Shown here: one piece after another, positions 40,304 to 52,096 of the stretch
How the letters are laid out: each line of letters starts with the position of its first letter
How positions within the stretch are numbered: the stretch's first letter is position 1
Source: Halichondria panicea
Lineage: Eukaryota > Porifera > Demospongiae > Suberitida > Halichondriidae
DNA length: 64,000 nt
NCBI RefSeq assembly: GCF_963675165.1
Contig: NC_087384.1
Coordinates: forward strand, 5,139,182 to 5,203,181
Direction: 5' to 3'
The notes under the pieces: generated by a model
What the model saw: the letters and a program-made list of their open reading frames with translations, nothing else
The model's database searches: none
Told to the model about the DNA's origin: nothing
Translations under genes and position numbers: made by a program

Positions 40304-43300
40304 ATGACGAGCGAGAATGCTGAGGTGTACCCAGGCAATGCTGCCTACCCTAATCCAACAGTCCACCCTAACCAGCCACCCCCTCAAGCTAATGCTGCCT
40401 ACCCTAACCCAACAGTTGCCCCTAACTATAACCAGCCACCACCTCCTCAACCTTACCCTGGCTACCCACCAGCTGATCCTGGAATGACTGCCTACGACCC
40501 CAACAAACAACAAATGGGACCAGGAGTGCCAGCAGGTTAGTAGAAATGATATCAGTATATAATGATGCATGCATTAATAACTGCAAAAGAAAAAATTAAT
40601 GCATGCATGGATTTTTTGCAGGTGGAAATCTACCACCATACCAACCATATCCTTCTCATCAGCAACAACCAATGTATGCTCAACCACCAGTGAGTATATG
40701 AAATTGAACTCTCTTAAGATTTGCGTAAAAAAATATCGTCAAATTCCACTATAATTATAATAGCCTGGAGAGTGTTGCTATAACATGCATGAATATTGGT
40801 GTCATGTTTAACAGGTTGTCCAGCAACAAAGCAGCAGCAATGTGGTGGTAGTGAATTCTCAGCCCACTACAGTGCCTACCAGAGTACTTGTGGCGAGAAA
40901 TGATCAATCAGCTTTCATCTTTGCCATAGTGGTCACGTTCATTCTGTTCTTCTGTGGCTGCTGGTGGTCCCTTGCCTGCACGATACCTGCTATGGTGCTC
41001 GGAAGCATGGTGAGTGAAAGTGTATTCAGTATAACCAAGGGCGTATAAAAGAAGAGAGGGCATGCAACTGCACTATCACTATCAGTACCTAGCAGAGTTT
41101 AAACGTGGGCGGAGGAATGTGTGCATTTGCATGAAGTGCTAAAAATAGAAATTTCGATTTTTAGCATTTCATGCACAGTCATTCACATTCATCCGCCCGG
41201 AGTTGCATGCCCTCTCTTCTTTATACGCCCTTGGTATAACACTGAAATATCTCACTACTGAAGGAAAGCAATTTACAACTCTTTTTGCTTACTGATAGTT
41301 AGGCCACTCCAAGTGACACTCTGGTTTCTGGTCCTGATTGCATACGGGCAGGCGGCTTTTCTCATTATTTCATTATCAATTTCACCTTATGAACTCATTA
41401 TTTTGCAAATGAATATCATTATCACACTATTTTGTACTACATGGACCATTCTGCGTATGTGTAGTAGAAATAAATCCAAGAATAAAATCTGATGCGGGCG
41501 GAGGACCAGAAACCAGAGTATCACTTGGAGTGGCCTTACTAAGAGTAATCAAAAAATCATCCAATGGTAGATTTTTTTACCTTTGCCACATATTTATCCT
41601 ACAGCTTGTATATAAGAGTAGAGTATATAAGACATCGAACAGTAGAACTTCGCTAATCCGAATAGAGCCTGACCAGACCCCATCCGAATACATGAAATTT
41701 CCGAATTAACAGATGTCATTAAGTGACATTAACAAAGACACTTGTGTACATGTATTATGATATTACTGTGGCCGGAAGGGACTGCTAGCTAGAAATAGTC
41801 TTTTATCTCTCCAATACAGTAAGCTCTCTTCGTTTTCTTTGCAGTTCATTGTATTGAGCGAGGTATTGAGCATTTTATTAACAGATTTATTGCTGATTCA
41901 GCAAAGCAAGTTAGAGTGCGCATGCGTAGTAGTCTATTCTGCTGACAGCCCTCCTCTTTTTCAGTTTGCCATTTTGTCCGGATTTGTGAGGTTTCGGACT
42001 ACTGAAAGGGGTCCAGATTAGCGAGGTTCTACTGTAACAGCATTTGCCAAACTCGGTCTGTCATTCAACACTTCCCAGAAACCATACAGGTTAGAGTACA
42101 AACCACAGACCACAGCAGTTTACTCAACAACACATATTGTTCCGCCCACACTTAAATTTGCGTGGGTGTTCAATGCAGTTCAGTAAAGGCTACTCCAATT
42201 AATCTCGGTACTCTGAGAAACATAAAAATGCTAACCTTGCTAAGTACACTTACAAACAACATATATACCCATTACTGCAACGCTCCTTGGAGGGTGAGCC
42301 AGACCATGACTGATACTGTTAATTATAGGGTTAGGCCCTCTAATTAATTAGAGGAATGCAACCATGCTGGTTAAATAATAATTAGACATTAATTTTCTAA
42401 TAATTATAATTATTGCTCCCCTAATTAAGTACTTGGGGGTAAAGCCACCAGTCATAGCCTCGGCTCAGCCATGTCGTAACGACAGAGAAGATTATAGAAA
42501 TCAAGGGAGGGTTGGGTGTGGGGCTTTACTCAGATAGCTGATATAGCAAAGGCAGTGATCTCAGCACGAGGTAGTGAGCTGAGAGCACATGCTCATGCAT
42601 ATAAGATGGGCGAGGTCTTTATGTAATGATAGTAGGCAGGGCAGCATGGAGGTACATCGATTAACCTTGTTTAACTACCAATAAAGAACCGTCATGAATT
42701 CGCAGAATTTTGGCGAGGGGGAGCTGTTTAATAATATCATTTTCACCATAAAAATATATGTGTTATAACTAGTTTATATCCCGAGGGCATAGCAACATAA
42801 CACTGTTTTAGTAACACAATATAAACTGCACAAAAAGATGACAAAGACAACTCTAGACACAGCTCCATCTCTTCTCTCTTCTAGACGCCAGTATCTGCAG
42901 CGTATAAGATTGACATGACTGACGAATGGCTTGACACAAAATTGTTGGAGTCCCAACGCTGAAACCACTGTGTGTGTTTAGCAGGGAATTATGAGCCATA
43001 ATCTCATAGTTTCCCAGGGAATTATAAGCTTGAGGGTATAAAGTACAAGTATAATTTTTTGAATGCACAGAAATGAGCTGTAGCTGCATGATAATTAGCT
43101 ATGGGTATTCAGTTTTTTCACTACCAGTTTTTATAGCGTTTGCTGGATTGATGAGTAAGGTTCACCAGTATCTTTTCTTGTCTCTACGAGGAACACTAAG
43201 AGCCAGTGATTTTAACTGTTCTGGGTCCATTGTCACAAGCATGAAAGCATGTCTTCTACATGTATAGGCATTTGTCAACTTCGTCCTCCTGACTTCTGTT

Positions 43301-45758
43301 TCTATCCTGCAGCCATGTTTCAAAATTGTTACTTCAGTAGACTCCTGTGTCTTTTTGGGAACGATAGTGCACTGTAGCATTGCTGTAAGCTATTCCTTGC
43401 TAGCTAGCCCGTACAGATCAGAACAGTTCACTGAGAAGCTTGAGCTGGGGTGGGGCTTGAGTGCAGAGAAAAGAGGAGGCTGGGCTCATTTGTTGCAGAG
43501 CGCTTCCTGCACAAGGTGGAGTCACCAGTTTGTCCATCCAATGTTGAAGCAAGGCCAATGCAAAGGTTTTTTAGCAGAGAAGCAAAAATCATCTAGCTTG
43601 TCAGAACAGGACATTTTCAAAAATAAAACTGTTGCTAAGGCTTGCTGCTTTTATAGATACACTTCTTGCCTGAGGCAGCCAATGAAAAGTGCATGGGATC
43701 TAATCAGTTAGCACATGTGCATTCGGTATCTATGGTTATAGTGTCCCTCATCCATCGGGCAAAGCCCTCGTGATATGGGACACTATAACACATAGATACC
43801 TTATGCCCATGTACTATGTTATAGATAGTACATGGGCATGAGGTATCTATGTGTTATAGTGTCCCAATCACGAGGGCTTTGCCCGAGGGATGAGGGACAC
43901 TATAACCATAGATACCGAATGCACATGTGCTAACTGATTTAGATCCCACTTTTCATTGGCTGCCTCAGGCAAGAAGTGTATCTATAAAAGCAGCAAGCCT
44001 TAGCAACAGCTTTATTTTTGAAAATGTCCTGTTTTGACAAGCTAGATGATTTCTGCTTCTCTGCTAAAAAACCTTTGCATTGGCCTTGCTTCAACATTGG
44101 AATGGACAACTGGTGACTCCACCTTGTGCAGGGAGCACTCTGCAACAAATGAGCCCAGCCTCCTCTTTTCTCTGCACTCAAGCCCCACCCCCAGCTCAAG
44201 CTTCTCAGTAAACTATTCTGATATGTACGGCTAGCTAGCAAGGAACAGCTTGCAGCAATGCTACAGTGCACTATCTTTCCCAAAAAGACACAGGAGTCTA
44301 CTGTTTGAAACATGGCTGCAGGATAGAAACAGAAGTCAGGAGGAAGAAGTTGACAAATACTACAAGTTGAAGACATGCTTTCATGCTTGTGACAATGGAC
44401 CCATAATCATTGGCTCTTAGTGTTCCTCGTAAAGACAAGAAAAGATACTGGTGAACCCTACCATCAACCCAGCAAACGCTATTATAGAAACTGGTAGTGA
44501 AACTGAACAGCCATAGCTAATTATCATGCAGCTAGCTACAGCTTTATTATCATTTCTGTGCATTCAAAAAAAATATATTTGTACTTTATACCCTCAAGCT
44601 TATAATTCCCTGGGAAACTATGAGATTATGGCTCATAATTCCCTGCTAAACACACACAAGTGGGATCTAACTATAACTTATTGCACGAGCTAGTAACCAT
44701 ACTATTGATTAATCGTGTATGATGAAGTTCTCTGCAGTTTTTAATAACATTTTCAGCCGCAGCTGTTATTCGAAAATAATACATTGTCATTGGCAGCGTG
44801 CAATCACTTGACAGGTAATCACGCTGTCAATGACAACGTGCGATTACTAGACCGGATGTGATACGGGATAATTGCTGTACAATCTCCAGTCACTATCTTA
44901 CAATTATTGTAACTATCATTGTTTCATTGTTCTCTTTCATTGAATCATTGCAAACTACAAAATAATATTGTGATGTGATACTGTAACCTTAAATTGAATA
45001 TAGTGATGGCAGTAGAGTTTGGCAAATGCAATTCCACATTTACGCACTATATATACGTACCTAAGTTCAAAACTCTCTATACTTGTATCTAGTCTCATGA
45101 ATCAGCCGCACCTTTGGTGTCCGTCTGAGCATTTTTTACGTGAAATCATTTCACAATGGAATGTATTACGTCACTGTACAAGCTAAAAAAACCATAAAAA
45201 TGCAACCACATCCGCTATCTCTGCTCAGCCACATCACTGCTTGCTGCTCAACCGCATGTAAAGTTTCACTATTTGCTGCCTCCTATTCAAGTCACCTGAT
45301 GCTTGTGAGCAATCTCATTGGTCACGTTGGAAATCCATCGTGGCCCATGAGTTCACGTAAAGAGTGCTCAGACGAACACCAAAGGTGCGGCTGATTCATG
45401 AGACTAACTTGTATTTACTCTTGCTGGTAGGCATTAAACGAACCGCTTGCCTTGACAATCAACTTTGCGATCAAAGTATGCCAATATTAGAGCTAATTAT
45501 TTACATACAGTAACCTCCCCCCACCCCCCCCTCCACACACACGCGCAGGCATCCTCTGCAGGGAGTAGAGGGGACACAGATACTAAAGGCAAGTACGAAA
45601 AGATCTCTATGGCACTCACTGTGATAGCTATCGTGACTCAAGTGGTGGGATTTATCATTGTGGTTGGTGTGGCAGTAGGGATAGTCAATTCAACTAGAGC
45701 GGCGATAATTTCATCATGCTCCTCAAATCGTTTTTCGTCAAATTATTGTTTTGGCTGA
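40304..45758 (+). CDS. Array gene B: proline-rich two-membrane-segment protein
   Basis: Coding exons 40304-40535, 40622-40689, 40815-41009 and 45549-45758 join to 705 nt, 234 residues. The ATG follows the acceptor cttcaacag by two bases, so the 5' UTR is spliced. The start MTSENAEVYPGNAAYPN defines the second subtype of the array. In B the NAAYPNPTV block is duplicated. Then come QPYPGYPPADPGMTAYDP, SSSNVVVVNSQPTTVPT, and a first span with FFCGCWWSLACTIPAMVLG. The last exon has SAGSRGDTDTKGKYEKIS and a second span, VIAIVTQVVGFIIVVG. The last intron is 4.5 kb, against roughly 250-370 bp in D-G, because at least five transposons including a 1.7-kb palindrome have accumulated in it. Confidence 0.85.
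41036..41233. mobile_element. 198-bp MITE with 7-bp target-site duplication
   Basis: Ends CAAGGGCGTATAAAAGAAGA and the inverse, followed by gggcatgcaact, flanked by gtataac on both sides (41029-41035, 41234-41240). Same family as 61656-62203; degraded members are at 52739 and 54906. Confidence 0.92.
41302..41536. mobile_element. 235-bp MITE with TA duplication
   Basis: Ends ggccactccaagtgacactc and its inverse (one mismatch) continue into ggtttctggtcc. TA flanks both sides. Confidence 0.85.
41640..42034. mobile_element. 395-bp pogo/Tigger-like MITE
   Basis: Ends cagtagaacttcgctaatcc and the inverse of cagtagaacctcgctaatct. TA follows the right end. It contains the empty target site of the nested insertion seen in its sister copy at 61537. 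Confidence 0.85.
42969..44658. mobile_element. 1.69-kb near-complete palindrome inside intron of gene B
   Basis: Two arms of roughly 830-845 bp are inverted copies with a few percent mismatch, meeting at a short hairpin near 43822 (ccatgtactatgttatagat...catgg). Outer ends are ctgtgtgtgtttagcaggg and its inverse. Each arm holds an open frame of 118 to 145 codons (43355-43711 + and 43939-44376 -) with matching wording, but neither looks like a known protein. Probably a foldback transposon. Confidence 0.85.
45089..45406. mobile_element. 318-bp MITE with 8-bp target-site duplication (hAT-like)
   Basis: Inverted ends of about 50 bp (tagtctcatgaatcagccgc), flanked by acttgtat at 45081-45088 and 45407-45414. 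The 8-bp duplication suits a hAT-type source. It sits about 140 bp before the last exon of gene B. Confidence 0.9.
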
Positions 45759-45988
45759 TATGACTTACAGTTTTTTGAGTACTGGACAAAAACATTGAAC
45801 ATTATAGAATTATTATAGCTATATGCATGTATACATGTACTAACTAGATAGATCTAGTCGTTTTCAGTTCCATGCATGTATGCAGTCAGAGTATAACTGT
45901 AATTCATACACCGGTTGAGTATTGACAACCATTTTGTTTGCTGATCATAATAATTATTATTTCAACAATTGAAATCAAATATTACAAT

Positions 45989-46022
45989 TTAACGACAGTA
46001 TAAGACCGAGTTAAGTGACCTA
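45989..46022 (-). pseudogene. Faint relic of the last AMD1 exon after gene B
   Basis: tttaacgacagtataagaccgag, then agtgacc, resembles the end of the AMD1 coding region (57725 onward) and the clearer relics after D, E and F. Very short, so tentative. Confidence 0.35.
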
Positions 46023-46529
46023 ATAGACCACAACGTTCCCGCATTATTCGCTCAGTGTAATAAACCACGGATATTGACCATAATTATCACTGTTGCACAA
46101 ATGTCGCAAATTTTTATGGCCATGGTACTGTGGTCTTGTTGTAAGGGTGTCTTTCTTTTTTCGCTAATCATTGCAGCCAGTCTTTTAAAATGTTGTCGCT
46201 GGTCTTCCCATTCCTCCAGTGGCTGATAGGACCAGGGGGGTGAAGGTTAACTGTTCTATTTCACGTATCCTCTGATCGTACTGGCATTTTTTTTCCTGTT
46301 CATGACGCTCGTATGTTGCTTCCAATGAGCTTCGTCAGTTTAATCAGGCGCACTGGTTAAACGCTCTCAAATCCCATTCAAATCTTCCCTCCAAAAGCCA
46401 TAAGTGGAGACATTTTGTCAGGAGTTGTTATCAGTGTTCAAGGTCAAGTGTGACATTATCTCTCCAGGTATATAGCAGCTGTAGGTGAGGCTCAACACAC
46501 ACACTATAGCACACTTTAGACAGTAAGCG

Positions 46530-47010
46530 TGATGTGTGATGTGTGATGTGATGTGTGATGTCTCTCACCTCATTATGTCAGATGGAGGAAAAACCTCCTG
46601 TCGGACAGGAAAGGGCATTATCTATGTTGAAGACGTGTCCACAGGAGCAGGACGACGATTGGTTATGGATGGGCCAGTGATATCGGAGAGAGAGTGCGTC
46701 TCTAAACGCTGATTTATGCAGAGTAAAGCCGTGTGTACTGATTGGGAGGGCTGTTAGTAATCACGTCACCGTAATGGATGTAATCACAGTAATGGATGTA
46801 ATCACAGTAATAGATGTAATCACTGTAATGGACGTAATGGACTGTAAACATCGTAATGCATGGTTGTAATGTCAGTAATCACAGTATTGGGAGTAATCAC
46901 CGTAATGGACATTGCTATCACTGTAATGGACATAATTTTTATAGCTTATCACCGTAATGCAGACGTAGCTATCACTGTATTAATGGACCCAATCACTGTA
47001 ATGGTTGTAA
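46530..47010. repeat. Degenerate minisatellite (gtaatgga / gtgatgt units)
   Basis: 46530-46562 is a run of gtgatgt units. 46755-47010 consists of roughly 18-20-bp units of the type atcacngtaatggangta, imperfect. The rest of the spacer 45759-47838 shows no gene. Confidence 0.8.
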
Positions 47011-47838
47011 TACATGCACCCTTAATGTATATAAAAACACATGACAGTCACCTAGTATTCACACTAATCACACCATAATTATAGTTGTTTACTTTTATCA
47101 GTTTACAGTGGCATAGGAAGCAATTTCTCGAATGAAAAAAGTACAATTATCTATACATAATTATATAAAAAGTATAGGATAAATCATCTCTAGCTAGAAA
47201 GATGGGGGGGCTCCAGCCCCTGGAGCCCCCCTTCCTACGCCGCTGGTTTGGTCATGTGTTGTGCAATTAATCAGGTTTATAATTGTTGTAAATTCACAGT
47301 TTAGAGTTTGGCTTGGTCCTGGATGGAGCATGCAGCTGCTAGCACATGCAGTTGCCAGGAGGGAGTGTTGTATGTTGTAGGAGACTGTGTGTGATCTTAC
47401 CGAGGTGATCTGTGGGTGTGGATATCATAAATGCACATCGGATGAATGGTAATGCATGTTCAGAGGTGCATATCTACAATGTTCATACGTTAACTGTTTA
47501 GCTGAGAATTACACTTGGCCAGACAGATTGTGCTATATACAGGCGGCGTCAGGAACGGGTGCTTTAATCAGTAAACAAGTTCTAATCATGCAGTTTCAAT
47601 GTTTGGCTTTCATGAGAAACACATTGAAACAATCAACACAGCAGAATAATCAATTTGTTGTCAAACAGATTATATATAGTACAGACATAAAGCAACAGAT
47701 TACTGCATGATGGAATCCCATGAGAAAATCAAGTCTGCATGGTATAAATTGAATGATGGAGTCTTTGTTCAAGTTATTCTGTTAATCTTGCCAACTGCCT
47801 ATAGTCTGCTATATATATAGTATAGCTATACGGAGATA

Positions 47839-49485
47839 ATGTCTGAAGGTACTGCACATGTATGCCAAATAATCTTACGCGTACTGTGTAACATTTCTCC
47901 TTGTAACCACAGAAAAGGCTTTGCTTCCAATGTGCTCGAACAACCAGCCACCACCTCCTCAACCTTACCCTGGCTACCCTCCGCCAGCTGCCTCTGGAAT
48001 TACTGCCTATGACCCTATGAAACAAACAGCACCGCCAGGCCTAGGGCCACCACCTGCAGGCACACTGTTTATATGATACCGTTGCCGTAGTCACTGACTA
48101 TAATGAGACTGTATAATTAGCAATGCATGTTTTTCACTGAGGGTGTGTTCGCTTGTACAATCTGGTAGACTTATATATATACATACATCCATGCATGTTC
48201 TTTATGTCAATGTGTGTTTCATACAAACACATGCAGGATACGTTGCCCCTCCCTATTATCCTGCCTCTCAGCCTCCACCACCACCTGGAGCATGGGCACC
48301 CCAACCAGTGAGTGTTGAATTTGTATCAGCTATAACAATATTATACTTATGCATGTATACAGTAGAGTCATTGCGCACTCTCATAAATTTATATAGGTAT
48401 TCAGCTGCATCAGTATTATACATGCATGGCTATGAGTGTATGCATACGGCCAATAAACAGTTTAATTGTGGTGCCTTGAAAACCATTTTTGCTACATAGA
48501 AACCACTTGCTGCATTTGTTTACTGTTTTTGATGGCTGATAATATTATGGTAATAATTGTATGGGTGCTGAGCCTGCATAGCAAACTTCCACACATGCAG
48601 GAACACCACATATATACTTCAGAGAGTGTATCCCTATATATATATATACAAGCATGCAATGATTTGACAGTAATGTTTGGGAGGAGGTGGGAATTTTTCT
48701 CCAGAGGTCAACTTTCTGTATGCTATAATTATCAAAACTCGCCACAGTGCAATAACTATAATTATTGGCACTTTGATTTCAGAGGTTAAAGGTCAAAAGG
48801 CAGCAAGACAAACTATGGCAGGCACTTCTGAATAATTATTGTCATAATTATTATACATATTTTGTTAACCTTTAATCCACTCCAGATTGCCCAGCAACAG
48901 ACTAGCAACAATGTGGTGGTGATGAACTCCCAACCCTCAGTGGTGTCATCCACAGTGCGTGTGACCAGCAATGATCAGTCCTCCTTCATATTTGGTGTTG
49001 TGGTTTCTGTGGTGGCAGTATTCTGTCTCTGCTGGTGTTCTCTGGTCTGCACCATCCCAGGGGCTGTGGTGGGACACATGGTGAGCTATATATACAATGC
49101 CGTTTACAAAGTGGTGTACACTTCCATGACTTATTAATGTGCGAAGTCATGTTATAAAAAATGATACATAATTATACATGTATAATAATTATGTATGCAT
49201 GTGGCTGTAAATTATATTATGTACAAAACTTTTTCTTGTAATTTGCCTGCCAAACAATTAGCGTGACACCAATTAATTTGATAACCTTTTCACTCCCATG
49301 TATATATACAGGCCGCAACTGCGGGCAGGAATGGAGATAAAGTAGCCAAAAGGAAGTACGATCAAATCTCTGGGGCACTCATAATTGCTGGCATTGTCTT
49401 TCAAGTCATTGGCCCCATCATCATTATAGCGAGTGTTGTTGGGCCAAGATTAAAATTTACTGCACATGGCTTACGTATAATATAG
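47839..49485 (+). CDS. Array gene C: proline-rich two-membrane-segment protein (subtype of A)
   Basis: Exons 47839-47848, 47913-48059, 48237-48307, 48886-49080 and 49312-49485 join to 597 nt, 198 residues. It starts with a ten-base exon (ATGTCTGAAG), as does gene A, and shares A's exon 4 (first span FGVVVSVVAVFCLCW, CTIPGAVVGHM) and exon 5 (AGRNGDKVAKRKYDQIS, second span ALIIAGIVFQVIGPIIIIAS). It has a single GYVAPPYYPASQPPPPPG unit where A has a repeat array. The donor after exon 2 is GC (cctgcag/gcacac), where A, B and D-G have gt; only this splice preserves the frame, so it is a poor GC donor or a damaged gene. The C-terminus differs from A after IIIIAS. Confidence 0.75.
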
Positions 49486-49991
49486 AGACTTGAATGATAT
49501 ACATATATAGCAGTCAACATGTATAGCAAGACTTTTAGGCTACATGTATATATATAGGTTTATATTGATTTTAATACTGATATACCTGCATGCATGCGTT
49601 ATTAATTGCATGATAGGTCTAGATGATTCAGATAATTGACACATGCATTCATCCTATGCTTACTATATATACATGACTGTATATGCGTGTACGGAGTACT
49701 GATTCAGAAGCTATATAAAAGGTGTCAAAGTTATCCCAAAATATTGTAAGGGATATTCATGAGCTGTATTTGAAACAAGAGAACTTATCTACTGTACGTA
49801 TATATACTGCAAGTAGCTATATTTGGTGCAAAGTTTAGGAAACACATAAGCATGAAAACATTGAACATGGTGTGTATAATTATACTCACAGTAATGATAT
49901 GATTGCATGTGCACACAACTTTTCAAGCTTTCAAGATAATTATAGCCTAATCATTTAATTTATGGTAAAGTCCCCCGCATTAACTGGCGGA

Positions 49992-49999
49992 TATAAAAA
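49992..49999 (+). promoter_or_regulatory. TATA box of array gene D
   Basis: gatataaaaaggatgaacgg, 160 bp before ATG 50152, followed by tctcaaaactgg and the 5' UTR ending ctgaacctcag/gtatat. Confidence 0.7.
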
Positions 50000-50151
50000 G
50001 GATGAACGGAATAAATACAGTCTCAAAACTGGTTGGTTGTGAATTGAATTCGAACCAGTGAACTATCAGCAGAAAGACATAGCAGACTGAACCTCAGGTA
50101 TATATGTTAATCAATGGTTTGTCCCTGATCAATGTTGATGCTTCAACAGAC

Positions 50152-51066
50152 ATGACGAGTGAGAATGCTGAGGTGTACCCAGGCAATGCTGCCTATCCTA
50201 ATCAAACGTTCTCTCCTAACCAGCCACCACCCTCTCAACCTTACCCTGGCTACCCGCCAGCTGATCCTGGAATGACCGCCTACGACCCCACGAAACAACA
50301 AATGGGACCAGGAGTGCCAGCAGGTTAGTAACCATAACAAACTAACACACGTCAGTACTATATACCTCTACTCACCTGGCTAAAATTGCATGCACATTTC
50401 TTGAATGGAATTATTTTAGCCGACAAATTTTTGAACTGCATGCAGGTGGAAATCCACCACCATACCATCAACCAGCTGCATACCCTTCTCACCAGCAACC
50501 AATGTTCGCTCCACCTCAACCAGTGAGTTGAAAGTTAAAGAAAAAAGTGTTCACAACATTTTTGCATGAAACGTTCGTAAATTGCGCATTATAATTAGGA
50601 CATGCATAATTATTATAATAATGTCATGTTTAACAGGTTGCCCAGCAACAGAGCAGCAGCAATGTGGTGGTAGTGAATTCTCAGCCCACTACAGTGCCTA
50701 CCACAGTGCAGGTGACAAGAAATGATCAATCAGCTTTCATCTTTGCCATAGTGGTCACGCTCATCCTGTTCTTTTGTGGCTGCTGGTGGTCTTTTGCCTG
50801 CACAATACCTGCTATGGTGCTCGGTAGCATGGTGAGTGGAAGTGGTATATATGTATCCCTAGCTGATTATATTATAAGACGAAATATCTCACGATGTTGA
50901 AGGTAATTAATAAGCAAGGTAGATCTATAATATATTATATCTATACAGTGTTTTGCATGCATGCACTATAATGACAACTTAAAACGAAGCTCAACCAATT
51001 AATGATGTGTTTATAATTATACACCCTCCACACACACATACACACACACGCGTGTGCGCGCGTACA

Positions 51067-51108
<42 letters not shown>

Positions 51109-51339
51109 CACATGCAGGCATCCTCTGCAGGGAGTAGAGGGGACACTGACACTAAACGCAAGTACGAAAAGATATCTATGGCACTCACAGTGGTAGCTAT
51201 CGTGACCCAAGTGTTGGGATTTATCATTGTGGTTGGTACAGCAGTGGGGATTGTCATTTCAGGGGCTAGTGCGGCTAGATCAATCGTCACGTCATGCTCC
51301 TCGAGTCGTTTCTCGTCAAATTATTGCGGCTTTGACTGA
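50152..51339 (+). CDS. Array gene D: proline-rich two-membrane-segment protein
   Basis: Coding exons 50152-50323, 50446-50522, 50637-50831 and 51118-51339 join to 666 nt, 221 residues. Same plan as B: MTSENAEVYPGNAAYPNQ, a PPPSQPYPGYPP core, SSSNVVVVNSQPTTVPTTVQ, first span IFAIVVTLILFFCGCWW, CTIPAMVLGSM, loop SAGSRGDTDTKRKYEKIS, second span VVAIVTQVLGFIIVVGTAVG, and a short Ser/Cys/Tyr-rich tail. The acceptor of the last exon follows a (CA)n tract. A poly(A) signal aataaa is at 51480-51485. Confidence 0.87.
51046..51116. repeat. (CA)n tract before the last exon of gene D
   Basis: Alternating CA with a few TA and CG interruptions runs up to the acceptor tgcag at 51117. In E, F and G the same place has only a short caccc/caccaccc run. 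Confidence 0.88.
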
Positions 51340-51541
51340 TATGACTTACAGTTTGAACTTTGAACACTGGACAAACATTGCATGAACCATTATTATAATT
51401 ATTGGCTATAAATTGTCATTATAATAGATAGAATTTTCCCTAGTTGACAATATATTATTATTATATTGCTTAATTTTCCAATAAAGTTATTAATGAAACT
51501 ATATACACAATCAAATCAAACCATCAAAAACATACTATGAT

Positions 51542-51692
51542 TTAACAACACACATGCAGGTAAGGCTTGTCCTTGCTAGTCCGAGTGAAGTGACCAAATT
51601 ATGTGAGGTCGTAAAAATAAACTAATCGCTGTATGCGGTAGCATTTGCAAATACGATTTTCAAGGGCAAAAATTGTCGTTAGCATTTGAATT
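51542..51692 (-). pseudogene. Relic of the last AMD1 exon after gene D
   Basis: Shares with AMD1 57726-57884 the stop region (ttaac.acacac), ccgagtgaa.tgaccaaat, tgtgaggtc, gcggtagc, caagggcaa, cgttagc.tttgaattctgca, in order. Frame is broken by indels. The acceptor wording tgcag is kept. Confidence 0.8.
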
Positions 51693-51935
51693 CTGCACAA
51701 ATTACATTTGTAAGATCAAGGCATGAGTATAACTGTGACAGTGTATACAATGAATCTTACTTGAATATACATGAACAACGTGCTATTATTGCATACATGC
51801 ACACAGTATTGAATGTGCATTGTGTGCATGTGCTCACTGTATTGATATGTTTGTGCCCATCATAACTTTCAAGTTTAGGTTTAGTAATAAATATAATCAT
51901 TGCTATGGTAAAGTCTGCATCAACTCCATGGAAGA

Positions 51936-51943
51936 TATAAAAA
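51936..51943 (+). promoter_or_regulatory. TATA box of array gene E
   Basis: gatataaaaaggatgattgg, 161 bp before ATG 52097. About 20 bp downstream is the imperfect palindrome cagttttcagtctcaaaactg, also seen in F. Confidence 0.72.
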
Positions 51944-52096
51944 GGATGATTGGAATACATCAGTTTTCAGTCTCAAAACTGATTGCCAGTAAACTATATA
52001 CATAGCAGAAAGACACAGCAGAGATTGAACATCAGGTATGTTAATCATAGTTTGTCCCGATCAATGTTACGTTGATATATTATACCTTCAACAGAC

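Noticed and set aside
43355-44376. Frames of 118 and 145 codons in opposite orientation as a divergent gene pair
   Set aside because: They are inverted copies inside a palindromic element with no recognised protein family.
45140-45394. 84-codon + strand frame before the last exon of gene B
   Set aside because: Entirely inside the hAT-like MITE.
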